The notes: generated by a model from the letters alone, not told the origin. A stretch of 64,000 bases of DNA from Neptunitalea chrysea (GCF_027924145.1 NZ_BRVP01000017.1:1-64000); one strand, 5' to 3'. Positions 43,116 through 53,051 are shown, numbered from the stretch's first letter. Numbers and translations: made by a program.

Positions 43116-43901
43116 ATGTATTTATTTGATCTTAAAAATAAAAGAGCCCTTATTACAGGAGCAACCCACGGACTAGGAATGGCGATGGCAGAAGGATTAG
43201 GAGATGCCGGTGCAGAGTTAATTATTACCAGCACCACGCCTTCTAAGATAGAAAATGCCTTAGCACATTACAAAGCCAAAGGGTATAAAGTATCGGGGTT
43301 CATATTTGATGTCACCGATGAAAAAGTAGCAGCCGAGAAGGTTGCCGAAATAGAAGAAACTATAGGAACTATAGATATATTGATTAACAACGCGGGCATT
43401 ATTAAAAGGGTTCCTGCCGAAAACATGGAAATAGCAGATTTCAGACAGGTAATTGACGTAGATTTGGTAGGCCCCTTTATAATGGCTCAATTAGTAGGAC
43501 GACGTATGATTGAACGTAAAGAAGGTAAAATCATAAATATCTGTTCTATGATGAGTGAATTGGGTAGAAATACGGTTTCTGCTTATGCCGCGGCTAAAGG
43601 AGGTTTAAAAATGCTTACCCGAAACCTAGCAACCGAATGGGCTAAACACAACATTCAGGTAAATGGTATAGGTCCGGGTTACTTTGCTACCTCGCAAACA
43701 GCTCCTATAAGACATGACGGACATCCGTTTAACGATTTCATAATAAACCGCACACCAACCGGACGTTGGGGTAACCCAGAAGATTTACAAGGAACTACCG
43801 TTTTCCTTGCTTCTAAAGCTAGTGATTTTGTAAACGGACAAATTATATATGTTGATGGTGGAATTTTAGCCACTATCGGAAAACCGAGTAACGAACAATA
43901 A
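43116..43901 (+). CDS. kduD: 2-deoxy-D-gluconate 3-dehydrogenase (KduD-type SDR)
   Basis: Reduces 3-deoxy-hexodiulosonate to 2-keto-3-deoxygluconate (KDG). The 261-residue short-chain dehydrogenase has the NAD(P) motif GATHGLG (15-21) and NNAGI (about 90-94). The catalytic Ser is in CSMMSELG and the Tyr-x3-Lys is YAAAKGG. It follows kduI, as in many pectin loci, and is 12 bases before uxaC. Annotation as KduD rests on context plus SDR motifs. Confidence 0.93.
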   Translation: MYLFDLKNKRALITGATHGLGMAMAEGLGDAGAELIITSTTPSKIENALAHYKAKGYKVSGFIFDVTDEKVAAEKVAEIEETIGTIDILINNAGIIKRVPAENMEIADFRQVIDVDLVGPFIMAQLVGRRMIERKEGKIINICSMMSELGRNTVSAYAAAKGGLKMLTRNLATEWAKHNIQVNGIGPGYFATSQTAPIRHDGHPFNDFIINRTPTGRWGNPEDLQGTTVFLASKASDFVNGQIIYVDGGILATIGKPSNEQ

Positions 43902-43913
43902 AAGTTAGTACAA

Positions 43914-45347
43914 ATGAGTAAACCATTTATACATGATGATTTTTTACTGGAAAACAGTTTTGCACAAGAACTGTATCACAACTACGCCAGTAAAATGCCT
44001 ATTATAGATTACCACTGTCATTTAACTCCTAATGACATTGCGAACAATACACAGTTTGAAAACATTACCAAAGTATGGATTTATGGCGATCATTATAAAT
44101 GGAGAGCCATGCGTGCTTTAGGCGTTAACGAGCGCTTTATTACAGGTGATGCTACTGATAAAGAAAAATTTACACAGTGGGCTAAAACAGTTCCATATAC
44201 GATGCGTAATCCGCTGTATCATTGGACACACCTAGAGCTGGCACGTTACTTTAATGTAACCGATCTGCTTACCGAAAAAACAGCTGATGCTATCTATGCT
44301 ACTGCTGCAGAGCAATTAAATGCTCCCGAATATAGCTGTTTAGGGCTTCTAAACAAAATGAATGTAGAAACAGTATGTACTACCGAAGACCCTACCGATA
44401 CCTTGCAATACCATCAGCAGTTTGCTAACAACGAAGAGAGTAACTTGTATATGAGTACCTCTTTTAGACCAGATAAATCTATTTTAATTGATACAGAAAC
44501 CTATATTGATTACATTAACACATTAGGTGAAGCAGCAGATATAGAGATTAGCACCTATGACGATTTAAAAGTAGTATTGCGCAAGCGTATTGAATACTTC
44601 CACAAGAATGGTTGTAAACTATCTGATCATGGACTTAATTACATTCCTTTTGAGGAATATACCGAAAACGAAATAGCTGCTATTTTCTTAAAAAGATTAG
44701 ATGGCAAGCCATTACAAAAAATAGAATCACATAAGTTTCAAACTGCCTTATTGGTATTTCTTGCAGAAACCTATCATGAATTTGGATGGGTACAGCAATT
44801 TCACTTAGGAGCGCTTAGAAACAACAACAAACGTATGCTAAGTTTATTAGGTCCTGATACTGGTTGGGATTCTATTGGAGACTACTCGCAAGCTGAAAAC
44901 TTATCGAAGTTTTTAAATCGATTAGATGGTAAAGACAAGCTAACAAAAACTATCCTATACAACCTAAATCCTGCCGACAATGAAGTATTAGCCACAATGA
45001 TTGGTAACTTTAACGATGGAACTGTGAAAGGGAAGGTTCAATTTGGTTCAGGATGGTGGTTCTTAGATCAAAAAGACGGAATTATTAAACAAGTAAATGC
45101 CCTCTCTAATATGGGACTTTTAAGTTGCTTTATTGGTATGCTTACCGATTCAAGAAGCTTTTTGTCGTTCCCTCGTCACGAATATTTTAGACGTGTTATT
45201 TGTAATCTGTTCGGAGACGAAATTCAGAGAGGAGAATTACCAAATGATATCGAATGGATTGGTAAAATCGTTCAGGATATCTGTTATAACAATGCCAAGG
45301 AATATTTCAATTTTCCGGTAAAGGCAACTAAAGAAGTAGTAATTTAA
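43914..45347 (+). CDS. uxaC: Glucuronate isomerase (uronate isomerase)
   Basis: Converts D-galacturonate to D-tagaturonate (and glucuronate to fructuronate), the first step for saturated uronate. The 477-residue amidohydrolase-fold protein starts with the metal site IIDYHCHL (about 24-31). Typical segments are HLELARYF, PDTGWDSIGDY and GSGWWFLDQ. It lies 12 bases after kduD and 11 before the KDG kinase gene, within the operon. Confidence 0.95.
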   Translation: MSKPFIHDDFLLENSFAQELYHNYASKMPIIDYHCHLTPNDIANNTQFENITKVWIYGDHYKWRAMRALGVNERFITGDATDKEKFTQWAKTVPYTMRNPLYHWTHLELARYFNVTDLLTEKTADAIYATAAEQLNAPEYSCLGLLNKMNVETVCTTEDPTDTLQYHQQFANNEESNLYMSTSFRPDKSILIDTETYIDYINTLGEAADIEISTYDDLKVVLRKRIEYFHKNGCKLSDHGLNYIPFEEYTENEIAAIFLKRLDGKPLQKIESHKFQTALLVFLAETYHEFGWVQQFHLGALRNNNKRMLSLLGPDTGWDSIGDYSQAENLSKFLNRLDGKDKLTKTILYNLNPADNEVLATMIGNFNDGTVKGKVQFGSGWWFLDQKDGIIKQVNALSNMGLLSCFIGMLTDSRSFLSFPRHEYFRRVICNLFGDEIQRGELPNDIEWIGKIVQDICYNNAKEYFNFPVKATKEVVI

Positions 45348-45358
45348 TTTCTAAGACA

Positions 45359-46369
45359 TTGAAAAAGATTGTAGCATTAGGTGAGCTTTTATTACGTCTT
45401 TCTACCAAAGACTATCTTAAATTTTCTCAAGTAAATGAGTTTAATGCAGACTTTGGTGGTAGCGAGTTAAATGTACTTACAAGTATTGCCAAGTTTGGCC
45501 TGCCTGTAGAATTTATTACCCGCTTACCCAAGAACGATATTGGGGAAAGTGCTCTCATGGAAATGAACAAATATAAAGTTGGTACAGACTTTATACCTAT
45601 GGGTGGTGATCGTTTGGGTATTTACTTTTTAGAAAAAGGAGCCTCAATACGTGGTAGTAAAATTGTATACGACCGTGCATACTCTTCCTTCTCTACCATT
45701 AAAAAAGGTATGATAAACTGGAAAGAAGTTTTTAAAGATGCCAACTGGTTTCATTGGTCGGGTATTACACCAGGGGTTTCTCAAGATGCAGCTGATGTTT
45801 GCATGGAAGCCATTGAGGTAGCTAATGAAATGGGATTAACCGTATCTACCGATTTTAATTACCGCGCTAATCTTTGGAACTATGGAAAATCTCCGAAAGA
45901 AATTATGGAGCCTATGGTGGCCAAATGTCATGTAGTATTGGCGGGTGATTATGCCTCTAAACAATACTTTGATATAGAACCCGAAGGCACTACCGAAAAA
46001 GAATTACTGGTTTCTTTATGCGAAAAGCTAAAAGACAGATTTAATAGTATTCAAAAAATTGCCATTACCAACCGTGGTAGTATTAGTGCATCGCACAACA
46101 CTTGGTCGGCTGTTTTATATGATGGTAAACAATTACATGAATCTGAATCGTACAACATCACTCATATTGTAGACCGCATTGGTGCCGGCGATAGTTTTAT
46201 GGGAGCTTTAATCTATGGATTAAACACCTATGACGACGCTACTGCTTTAAACTTTGCTGTAGCAGCATCGTGTTTAAAACATACCATTTACGGAGATGCT
46301 AATTTGGTTTCTAAAGAAGAAGTAGAAAACCTAATGGGTGGCGATCAATCTGGAAGAGTACAACGATAA
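45359..46369 (+). CDS. kdgK: 2-keto-3-deoxygluconate kinase (PfkB family)
   Basis: Phosphorylates KDG to KDPG. The 336-residue ribokinase-family protein has an N-terminal GELLLRLS, a GGSELNVLTSIAKFG substrate segment and the C-terminal catalytic motif DRIGAGDSFMGAL. The start is a TTG at 45359 (MKKIVALGELLLRLS); no ATG occurs until deep in the fold, so the rare start is genuine and may lower translation. It lies 11 bases after uxaC. Assignment as KDG kinase rather than another sugar kinase comes from the flanking uronate genes and aldolase. Confidence 0.92.
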   Translation: MKKIVALGELLLRLSTKDYLKFSQVNEFNADFGGSELNVLTSIAKFGLPVEFITRLPKNDIGESALMEMNKYKVGTDFIPMGGDRLGIYFLEKGASIRGSKIVYDRAYSSFSTIKKGMINWKEVFKDANWFHWSGITPGVSQDAADVCMEAIEVANEMGLTVSTDFNYRANLWNYGKSPKEIMEPMVAKCHVVLAGDYASKQYFDIEPEGTTEKELLVSLCEKLKDRFNSIQKIAITNRGSISASHNTWSAVLYDGKQLHESESYNITHIVDRIGAGDSFMGALIYGLNTYDDATALNFAVAASCLKHTIYGDANLVSKEEVENLMGGDQSGRVQR

Positions 46370-46381
46370 AACTAACAACTA

Positions 46382-47053
46382 ATGAAAATATATTCACGAA
46401 TAGAGGTTACCTTAACAATGGAAGAAACAGGACTGGTTCCGCTCTTCTACCATCCAAATGCAGAGGTAATGAAAAAAGTAGTAAAAGCATGTTATGACGG
46501 TGGCGCTCGGTTATTTGAGTTTACTGCTCGTGGTGCTTTTGCACACGAAGTGTTTACCTCATTAATAAAATACTGTGAAACCGAATGTCCTGATCTTATT
46601 TTGGGAGTAGGTTCTGTAACCGATGCAGCAGCAGCTTCTATGTATATGCAATTAGGAGCCAGCTTTATTGTAACTCCTGTGCTTAGAGAAGATATAGCTA
46701 TTGTATGCAACCGTAGAAAAATATTATGGTCGCCAGGGTGTGCTACCCTAACAGAAATAGCAAAAGCAGAAGAATTGGGTTGCGAAGTAGTAAAACTATT
46801 CCCGGGAGGCACTTATGGAGCCAACTTTGTAAAGGCTATTAAAGGCCCATGTCCATGGACTAAAATTATGCCTACAGGTGGCGTTGCTCCAACTGCCGAA
46901 AGTATTTCGGAATGGTTTAATGCTGGAGTTACTTGTGTAGGCATGGGATCTAAACTAATAACCAACGATTTAGTTGCAACTAACGATTATAAAGCCCTTG
47001 AGGATAAAGTGTCTAATGCACTTCAACTCATAAAAGATTTTAAAAATATATAA
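46382..47053 (+). CDS. eda: KDPG / 4-hydroxy-2-oxoglutarate aldolase
   Basis: Cleaves KDPG to pyruvate and glyceraldehyde 3-phosphate, the last step of uronate breakdown. It is a 223-residue class I aldolase. The catalytic Glu is in FEFTARGAF. The Schiff-base Lys is in VVKLFPGGTYG. The phosphate loop is MPTGGVAPT, and the loop before the Lys is FIVTPVLRED. It starts 12 bases after kdgK. A 190-base gap then separates it from the transporter gene. Confidence 0.95.
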   Translation: MKIYSRIEVTLTMEETGLVPLFYHPNAEVMKKVVKACYDGGARLFEFTARGAFAHEVFTSLIKYCETECPDLILGVGSVTDAAAASMYMQLGASFIVTPVLREDIAIVCNRRKILWSPGCATLTEIAKAEELGCEVVKLFPGGTYGANFVKAIKGPCPWTKIMPTGGVAPTAESISEWFNAGVTCVGMGSKLITNDLVATNDYKALEDKVSNALQLIKDFKNI

Positions 47054-47243
47054 AGTAAAGAAATACCTTTTTTAAACGGTCTTCATTACTAAAAACACCC
47101 CATTTGGGTTCAGACAATATATAGTATAACCCGAAAACGATTTCGAAACGCAATGTTCTTATAAATAACAAATTATAATAACCAATATCACTCAAGTCTT
47201 TTGAAAACATTAAGGTTTGGGCAAAAAAACATAACATTACATT

Positions 47244-48677
47244 ATGAAAACAAAAATCAAAACACCAACAAATTTCCGGTGGACCATATGTGCCATGCTC
47301 TTTGCAGCAACCACGATCAATTATATGGATCGTCAGGTATTATCGCTCACTTGGGCTAACAACATTGCACCCGAATTTCATTGGACCAATAATGATTATG
47401 GTAATATCACTGCACTATTCTCTATATTTTATGCTGTTAGTATGCTAATAGCAGGGCCATTAGTAGATAAGCTTGGTACTAAAAAAGGATTTTTGTGGGC
47501 TATTGGAATTTGGTCTTTAGGAGCTTGTTTACATGCCTTCTCAGGTATCTGTACCGCTGGTTATCTTACAGGTGAATGGACACTTAGTTTTTCTAATGCT
47601 AAAGAAATTATTGCCACCGTTGGTGATGTTGGTGCTGTTGTTTCGGTAAGTGTTACTTTTTTTATATTCTCTCGTTTAGTGTTGGCATTTGGTGAAGCTG
47701 GTAACTTTCCGGCTGCTATTAAAACCACTGCCGAGTATTTTCCTAAAAAAGACCGTGCTTTTGCTACCAGTATTTTTAATGCAGGTGCGGCAGTAGGAGC
47801 CTTAGGCGCACCACTAACCATACCGTTTATTGCACAAGCTTACGGATGGGAAATGGCTTTTATTATCATTGGTGCTCTAGGATTTATATGGATGGGTGTA
47901 TGGATATTTGTATACGATAAACCTGAAAATAGTAAGAAAGTTTCTAAAGAAGAGTTAGCCTATATTCAACAAGATAACGATCAAGACGAACCTAAAGATT
48001 CTTCTAAAAAAACAGGTGTTAGTATTTTAAAATGTTTAAATTATAAACAAACTTGGGTATTTCTAGTAGGTAAATTTATGACTGATGGTATTTGGTGGTT
48101 TTTCTTATTCTGGACTCCTGCTTACCTTAGTTCTATCTATGATATGAACGACCAAGAGATAGCACTTCCTCTTTTTGTACTATATGCTATTACTTTTCTA
48201 TCTATTGCAGGTGGGTATTTACCAACCTACTTGGTAAATAAAGGAAAACATCCTTTTGATGCACGTATTAAATCGATGCTTATTTTTGCCTTTTTACCGC
48301 TACTAACACTTTTTGCACAACCTTTAGGACATATTACCTATTGGATTCCTGTTATAATTATTGGTATTGCAGGAGCTGCTCACCAATCATGGTCTGCCAA
48401 CATTTTCTCAGTAGTAGGTGATTTATTTCCTAGAAGAGCTATTGCTACTGTAACTGGAATGGGAGGTCTAGCAGGTGGTATCGGATCGTTTTTCATTAAC
48501 AAAGGTTCTGGGATGTTATTTGATTATGCAGACATCAATAAAATGAAATTTGTTGGATTTGAAGGATTAGAAGCTGGGTATTTTATTATTTTCTGCGTAT
48601 GTGCCGTAGCCTATATAATTGCCTGGGGAGCCATGAAAGCTATTTTACCAAAATACAAACCAGTAACCGATTTATAA
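47244..48677 (+). CDS. exuT: MFS hexuronate transporter
   Basis: A 477-residue inner-membrane transporter with twelve predicted helices. The ACS-family/ExuT start pattern NYMDRQVLSL (27-36) and the loop motif GPLVDKLGTKKG (74-85) are visible. A charged cytoplasmic loop (about 227-258) divides the two halves. Position between eda and uxaB makes galacturonate/glucuronate symport likely. The 190-base upstream gap (47054-47243) contains CGAAA-4-TTTCG, which could be another weak regulatory site, but no clear promoter. Confidence 0.92.
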   Translation: MKTKIKTPTNFRWTICAMLFAATTINYMDRQVLSLTWANNIAPEFHWTNNDYGNITALFSIFYAVSMLIAGPLVDKLGTKKGFLWAIGIWSLGACLHAFSGICTAGYLTGEWTLSFSNAKEIIATVGDVGAVVSVSVTFFIFSRLVLAFGEAGNFPAAIKTTAEYFPKKDRAFATSIFNAGAAVGALGAPLTIPFIAQAYGWEMAFIIIGALGFIWMGVWIFVYDKPENSKKVSKEELAYIQQDNDQDEPKDSSKKTGVSILKCLNYKQTWVFLVGKFMTDGIWWFFLFWTPAYLSSIYDMNDQEIALPLFVLYAITFLSIAGGYLPTYLVNKGKHPFDARIKSMLIFAFLPLLTLFAQPLGHITYWIPVIIIGIAGAAHQSWSANIFSVVGDLFPRRAIATVTGMGGLAGGIGSFFINKGSGMLFDYADINKMKFVGFEGLEAGYFIIFCVCAVAYIIAWGAMKAILPKYKPVTDL

Positions 48678-48721
48678 TACCAAATAAATTTTAAGTATAC
48701 AATTAAGTATAGTGCCTTACC

Positions 48722-48729
48722 TATTTTTG
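48722..48729 (+). promoter_or_regulatory. Possible internal -7 promoter box before uxaB
   Basis: A perfect TATTTTTG occurs in the 163-base exuT-uxaB gap. No -33 TTG is present at the usual spacing. A transcript from here would carry the strong hairpin at 48785-48819 in its leader. Confidence 0.4.
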
Positions 48730-48784
48730 TAGTTATATAAAAATAGTGTTGACTTTAGATTAATTAAAAAATGTATAAATACAG

Positions 48785-48819
48785 TCTAGCTGAAATAAAA
48801 TGGTTTTATTTCAGCTAGA
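48785..48819 (+). other. Perfect 16-bp hairpin in the uxaB leader
   Basis: TCTAGCTGAAATAAAA pairs exactly with 48804-48819 across a TGG loop. No T run follows, so it is not a classic terminator. It lies 21 bases before the uxaB ATG, placed to influence mRNA processing, stability or ribosome access. Confidence 0.6.
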
Positions 48820-48840
48820 AATACGCAAAAACCAATTGAT

Positions 48841-50307
48841 ATGTCGGTAGAATCAAATACAATATCCTTAAACAGAACCAATGTTGGTTTAGAAGAAAAA
48901 TTACCGATAAAGGTAATTCAGTTTGGAGAAGGTAACTTCTTAAGAGCTTTTGTAGATTACGCTATTCAGCAGTTAAACACAAAAGTTGGGAAAAATTTTG
49001 GCGTTGCAGTTGTGCAACCGATTGCACAAGGTATGGTGCACATGCTTGAAGAGCAAGATGGGCTCTATACTTTGTTTATGAAAGGGGTTAAAAAAGGACA
49101 AGAAATTCAGGAGAAAGAACTCATATCTAATATTGTTAAGTTAGTTAATCCGTATAACGATTATACCGATTACCTATCGCTTGCAAAAGAAGAAGAATTA
49201 GAATTTATTATATCAAATACCACCGAAGCTGGTATTGCCTACGTGCCTACCGATAAATTAAGTTTACAACCACCTTCATCATTTCCTGCTAAACTTACAG
49301 CATTACTTTTTGAACGCTTTAAGTTTTTTAACGGAGATACGGCAAAAGGACTTACTATAATTCCTTGTGAATTGATTAACTATAATGCCGACACCCTAAA
49401 AGAAATCATCTTTAAATACACCGATAATTGGGATTTAGGTACCGAATTTAAAAAATGGGTGACTGAAAGTTGTACTTTCCATAATACATTGGTAGACCGT
49501 ATTGTACCAGGATACCCAAGAGATCAGATTTCAGAATACAATGCACAATTAAGCTATAAAGATAACCTGATTGTTACTGCAGAAGTGTTTTTCTTATGGG
49601 TAATAGAAGGTGATGATAAATTAAAAGAGAAATTACCTTTTGACAAAACTGGTTTAGATGTATTGGTAGTGAAAGATATGCAACCCTACCGTACCCGTAA
49701 GGTGCGTATTTTAAATGGTGCACATACCAGTATGGTACCGTTTGGTTTGTTATATGGTAAGACCACGGTTAAAGAAACTGTAGATGACGAGTTTACGGGA
49801 GACTTTATACAAAAAGCAGTGTTTAAAGAAATTATAGAAATACTGGACATGGACAAAGCCGAGCTGGAAAAATTTGCAGATGAGGTATTCGACCGTTTTA
49901 GAAATCCATTTATTAAGCATAACCTTTCTAGCATTGCTTTAAACTCTATATCTAAATTTAAAGTACGTGTGTTACCAAGTTTATTAGAATATGTAGACAA
50001 ATTTGAAAAAGTACCTACACATTTAACCTTTGCTTTTGCGTGTTTAATACGTTTTTACCAAGGTACTTGGAATAATGAAGCCTTACCAATTAATGACGAT
50101 GCAGCCGTAGTAGACTTTATGAAGCAACTTTGGAAAGATAACAATCATGAAACCGTAGCTAAAAAAGCATTAGGTAATATAACTTTTTGGGAAAAAGACT
50201 TAAATCTTGTTAATGGTTTAACCAAGGCGGTAACATTAGCACTACAAGAAATAGACCAGAATGGGGTAAAAACCGCCTACCAGAATTTTAGTCAATTATA
50301 CAACTAA
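48841..50307 (+). CDS. uxaB: Tagaturonate reductase (altronate oxidoreductase)
   Basis: Reduces D-tagaturonate to D-altronate with NADH. A 488-residue long-chain mannitol-dehydrogenase-type protein: the NAD-binding start IKVIQFGEGNFLRAFVDYAI (23-42) and the catalytic region VRILNGAHTSMVPFG with the conserved Lys earlier in VVKDMQPYRTRKVR. The motif ELINYNADTLKE belongs to the UxaB/UxuB group. It is followed 12 bases later by uxaA, and the two catalyse consecutive steps. Confidence 0.95.
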   Translation: MSVESNTISLNRTNVGLEEKLPIKVIQFGEGNFLRAFVDYAIQQLNTKVGKNFGVAVVQPIAQGMVHMLEEQDGLYTLFMKGVKKGQEIQEKELISNIVKLVNPYNDYTDYLSLAKEEELEFIISNTTEAGIAYVPTDKLSLQPPSSFPAKLTALLFERFKFFNGDTAKGLTIIPCELINYNADTLKEIIFKYTDNWDLGTEFKKWVTESCTFHNTLVDRIVPGYPRDQISEYNAQLSYKDNLIVTAEVFFLWVIEGDDKLKEKLPFDKTGLDVLVVKDMQPYRTRKVRILNGAHTSMVPFGLLYGKTTVKETVDDEFTGDFIQKAVFKEIIEILDMDKAELEKFADEVFDRFRNPFIKHNLSSIALNSISKFKVRVLPSLLEYVDKFEKVPTHLTFAFACLIRFYQGTWNNEALPINDDAAVVDFMKQLWKDNNHETVAKKALGNITFWEKDLNLVNGLTKAVTLALQEIDQNGVKTAYQNFSQLYN

Positions 50308-50319
50308 TACTAGTGTAGC

Positions 50320-51930
50320 ATGCAGAAGAAATTAATAAAAGTACATCCGAATGATAATGTAGCTGTAGCGTTAACAAACCTACAGGCGAATGAGGTAATT
50401 GAACTAGAAGGTACTCCTTATACCGTGGTAAGTAACACCAAGGCTAAACATAAAATTGCCTTAGTAGATTTTACCAAAGGTAAAGATATTATAATGTATG
50501 GTGTATTAGTAGGTAAAGCAAGTGAGCTCATTGCCAAAGGAGATGTACTTACTACCGAGAATGTAAAACACCAAAGTGCTAAGGTAACCGGTAAAACCGA
50601 CACATTTACATGGACACCTCCTTATAAAGAAAAATGGCAAGATGCCACCTTTATGGGGTATCACCGTGAAGACGGGCAAGTAGGTACTGCCAATGTATGG
50701 TTGTTTTTCCCATTGGTATTTTGTGAAAACCGAAACATTGAGGTTCTTAAAGAAATATTCGAGAAAGAATTGTTGCACCAAGATGTAAACAAACATAGAA
50801 GATTATTAAGATCGCTTATAAACGATTCGAGTACCGATACTATTGAAGAGGAAGAAAGTACCCGTGTTTTTGAAAATATAGACGTTAAATTTATTACCCA
50901 TCAAGGAGGTTGTGGTGGTATTCGTCAAGACTCTGAAACATTAGCCAAATTATTGGCAGGTTATGTAAATAACCCTAACGTTGCCGGAGCCACCGTACTT
51001 AGTTTAGGTTGCCAAAATTTACAAATTCAGATTTTTAAAGATGCCCTTACTGCTATTAATCCTAACAGTACCAAGCAGGTTCTTATTTATGAGCAACAGC
51101 AAATGGGTACGGTTGAAGAAATGTTGAATGTAATTATAGAAGACTCTTTTAAAGCCATTAAAGTGGCTAACAATATAGAGCGTAAACCTACACCTATTTC
51201 CAAACTAAGAATAGGATTAGAATGTGGAGGATCAGATGGTTTTTCTGGCATCTCTGCCAACCCAACCTTAGGGCATGTATCAGACATTATGGCCTCTGTT
51301 AAAGGAACGGCTATACTTTCTGAGTTTCCGGAACTTTGTGGAGTAGAACAAGAATTGGTAAACCGTTGTGTAGATACCGAAAAAGCAGATAAATTTTTAA
51401 GCCTAATGAAGGCTTTTGAAGCATCGGTTGTTGCTGCAGGATCTGGATTTGATATGAATCCATCACCTGGTAATATTAAAGATGGTCTAATTACCGATGC
51501 TATGAAATCGGCCGGAGCCGCTAAAAAAGGCGGTACCTCACCAGTGCAAGATGTATTAGATTATGGTGAATACGTAACCGAACTCGGACTTAACCTTTTG
51601 TGTACCCCGGGTAATGACGTAGAAAGCACAACTGCTATGGCAGGGTCTGGTGCAAACATTATTCTGTTTACTACCGGATTAGGTACACCAACAGGAAATC
51701 CAATAACGCCAGTAATTAAGGTATCATCTAATTCGGAAATGGCTGCAAAAATGCCAGATATTATAGACTTTGACTCAGGTGCTGTAGTACGTGGTGAAAA
51801 ATCTATTGAAGAAATGGGTGATGAACTTATGGAATTTATTATAAAAGTAGCTAGTGGAGAGGTGCTTACAAAAGCATCTAAATTAAATCAAAGCGACTTT
51901 ATCCCATGGAAACGTGGCGTTTCCTTATAA
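50320..51930 (+). CDS. uxaA: Altronate dehydratase
   Basis: Dehydrates D-altronate to KDG, so both uronate branches meet here. The 536-residue protein has an N-terminal SAF-type domain (about 1-90) and a C-terminal UxaA domain with THQGGCGGIRQDSE, LECGGSDGFSGISANPTLG and the GNPITPVIKVSSNSEMA end. Conserved cysteines (CGG, LCTPGND) fit an iron-dependent enzyme. It ends 19 bases before the convergent lacI-type gene ends. Confidence 0.95.
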   Translation: MQKKLIKVHPNDNVAVALTNLQANEVIELEGTPYTVVSNTKAKHKIALVDFTKGKDIIMYGVLVGKASELIAKGDVLTTENVKHQSAKVTGKTDTFTWTPPYKEKWQDATFMGYHREDGQVGTANVWLFFPLVFCENRNIEVLKEIFEKELLHQDVNKHRRLLRSLINDSSTDTIEEEESTRVFENIDVKFITHQGGCGGIRQDSETLAKLLAGYVNNPNVAGATVLSLGCQNLQIQIFKDALTAINPNSTKQVLIYEQQQMGTVEEMLNVIIEDSFKAIKVANNIERKPTPISKLRIGLECGGSDGFSGISANPTLGHVSDIMASVKGTAILSEFPELCGVEQELVNRCVDTEKADKFLSLMKAFEASVVAAGSGFDMNPSPGNIKDGLITDAMKSAGAAKKGGTSPVQDVLDYGEYVTELGLNLLCTPGNDVESTTAMAGSGANIILFTTGLGTPTGNPITPVIKVSSNSEMAAKMPDIIDFDSGAVVRGEKSIEEMGDELMEFIIKVASGEVLTKASKLNQSDFIPWKRGVSL

Positions 51931-51948
51931 AAGAAAAAGTATTTTCTA

Positions 51949-52989
51949 TTAAATATTTGTTTGTTGTTTTGCTGTTAAACTTGAGGAGGACTTTCTCACG
52001 ATTAATTCGGGGGAAAGTTCTACTTTTTTCATGATCTTCAAAGTAGGTTCTTTCATTTGCTCTAAAAATACACGTGCCGCCATTTTACCCATTTCTACAG
52101 GAGACTGATCTACCGTAGTAATAGACAACTCCATAAATTGTGTAAAAGGCTCATTACTAAAACCAACAACCGCAAACTCATTTGGCACTTTAACACCTAA
52201 TTTAGTAAGCTCCTGAATTGCTCCCAGTGCAGCAAAATCACTAGCAGAAAAAATGGCATCGGGTGCATTTTTAAGTTTCATTAATTTCTTAATGGCTTTT
52301 TCACCCGCATCAATATCACTCTTAGTCTTAATTATATATTCTTCCTTAAAAGGAATTCCGTGATCATTTAAAGCTTCCTTATATCCTTCAAAACGATATT
52401 TATAAATATCTAATGCTAAATCAACAGTTGCATGGGCTATACGAGTACATCCCATATCTATTAAATGTTTGGTAGCTATATATCCTCCCTGAAAATCGTC
52501 AATAGTTACCGTACTAACACCATCTATTTCTTTAATCCGATCAAAAAACACCAACGGTGTATTACTTTTTAAAACCTTTTTAAAGTGACGCAGTTGTTGC
52601 GTGGTTTTAGAAACCGACATTAAAATACCATCCACTTGTGCATTAAGTAAGTTCTGAACGGTTTCTTCTTCTTTTTTGGTGTCTTCATGGGTCTGACAAA
52701 TAATTACATGATACCCTTTTGGGTATAACTCTTCTTCGATACCTCTAATAATAGAAGAAAAGAAATTTCTATTTATAAAAGGTACCACTACCCCAACATT
52801 ATTACTTTTACCACTCTTAAGTGCCAGCGCAAATCTGTTTTGCTCGTAGTTCATTTTTTTGGCCGTCTCAATAACTAGCGTACGTGTAGCTTCACTAATT
52901 TTAGGATTATTGTTCAAAGCTCTTGAAACTGTTGCAGCAGTAATATTTAAAGCCTTGGCAATATCATAAATGGTAACTTTCTCTTTCAT
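51949..52989 (-). CDS. LacI-family transcriptional regulator of pectin/uronate use
   Basis: From the ATG at 52989 the protein has 346 residues. The N-terminal helix-turn-helix is TIYDIAKALNITAATVSRAL (6-25), with hinge helix residues NRFALALKSGK. A periplasmic-binding-protein-like effector domain follows (NVGVVVPFINRNFF; DFAALGAIQELTKLGV). The longer frame to 53052 would begin inside an operator and is rejected. It is convergent with uxaA and divergent from GH28. The palindromes at 42161, 53038 and 53211 match LacI-family operators, so it probably represses both halves of the locus and itself. A uronate intermediate such as KDG is a likely inducer, by inference. Confidence 0.92.
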   Translation of the reverse strand: MKEKVTIYDIAKALNITAATVSRALNNNPKISEATRTLVIETAKKMNYEQNRFALALKSGKSNNVGVVVPFINRNFFSSIIRGIEEELYPKGYHVIICQTHEDTKKEEETVQNLLNAQVDGILMSVSKTTQQLRHFKKVLKSNTPLVFFDRIKEIDGVSTVTIDDFQGGYIATKHLIDMGCTRIAHATVDLALDIYKYRFEGYKEALNDHGIPFKEEYIIKTKSDIDAGEKAIKKLMKLKNAPDAIFSASDFAALGAIQELTKLGVKVPNEFAVVGFSNEPFTQFMELSITTVDQSPVEMGKMAARVFLEQMKEPTLKIMKKVELSPELIVRKSSSSLTAKQQTNI

Positions 52990-53037
52990 TGAAGATTTTT
53001 TTAAAGGCGAATATAGATAAGTTTTACATATTAATTG

Positions 53038-53051
53038 TGTAATCGATAACA
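53038..53051. promoter_or_regulatory. LacI-family operator at the regulator's own promoter
   Basis: TGTAATCGATAACA is the kduI operator core with one change per half-palindrome pairing. It lies 49 bases before the regulator ATG (minus strand), consistent with autoregulation. Confidence 0.65.

Noticed and set aside
47130-47150. CGAAA-ACGA-TTTCG imperfect palindrome before exuT as a fourth operator
   Set aside because: It does not share the TGTAATCGATTACA core, and no promoter box is adjacent. Left as a note on exuT only.
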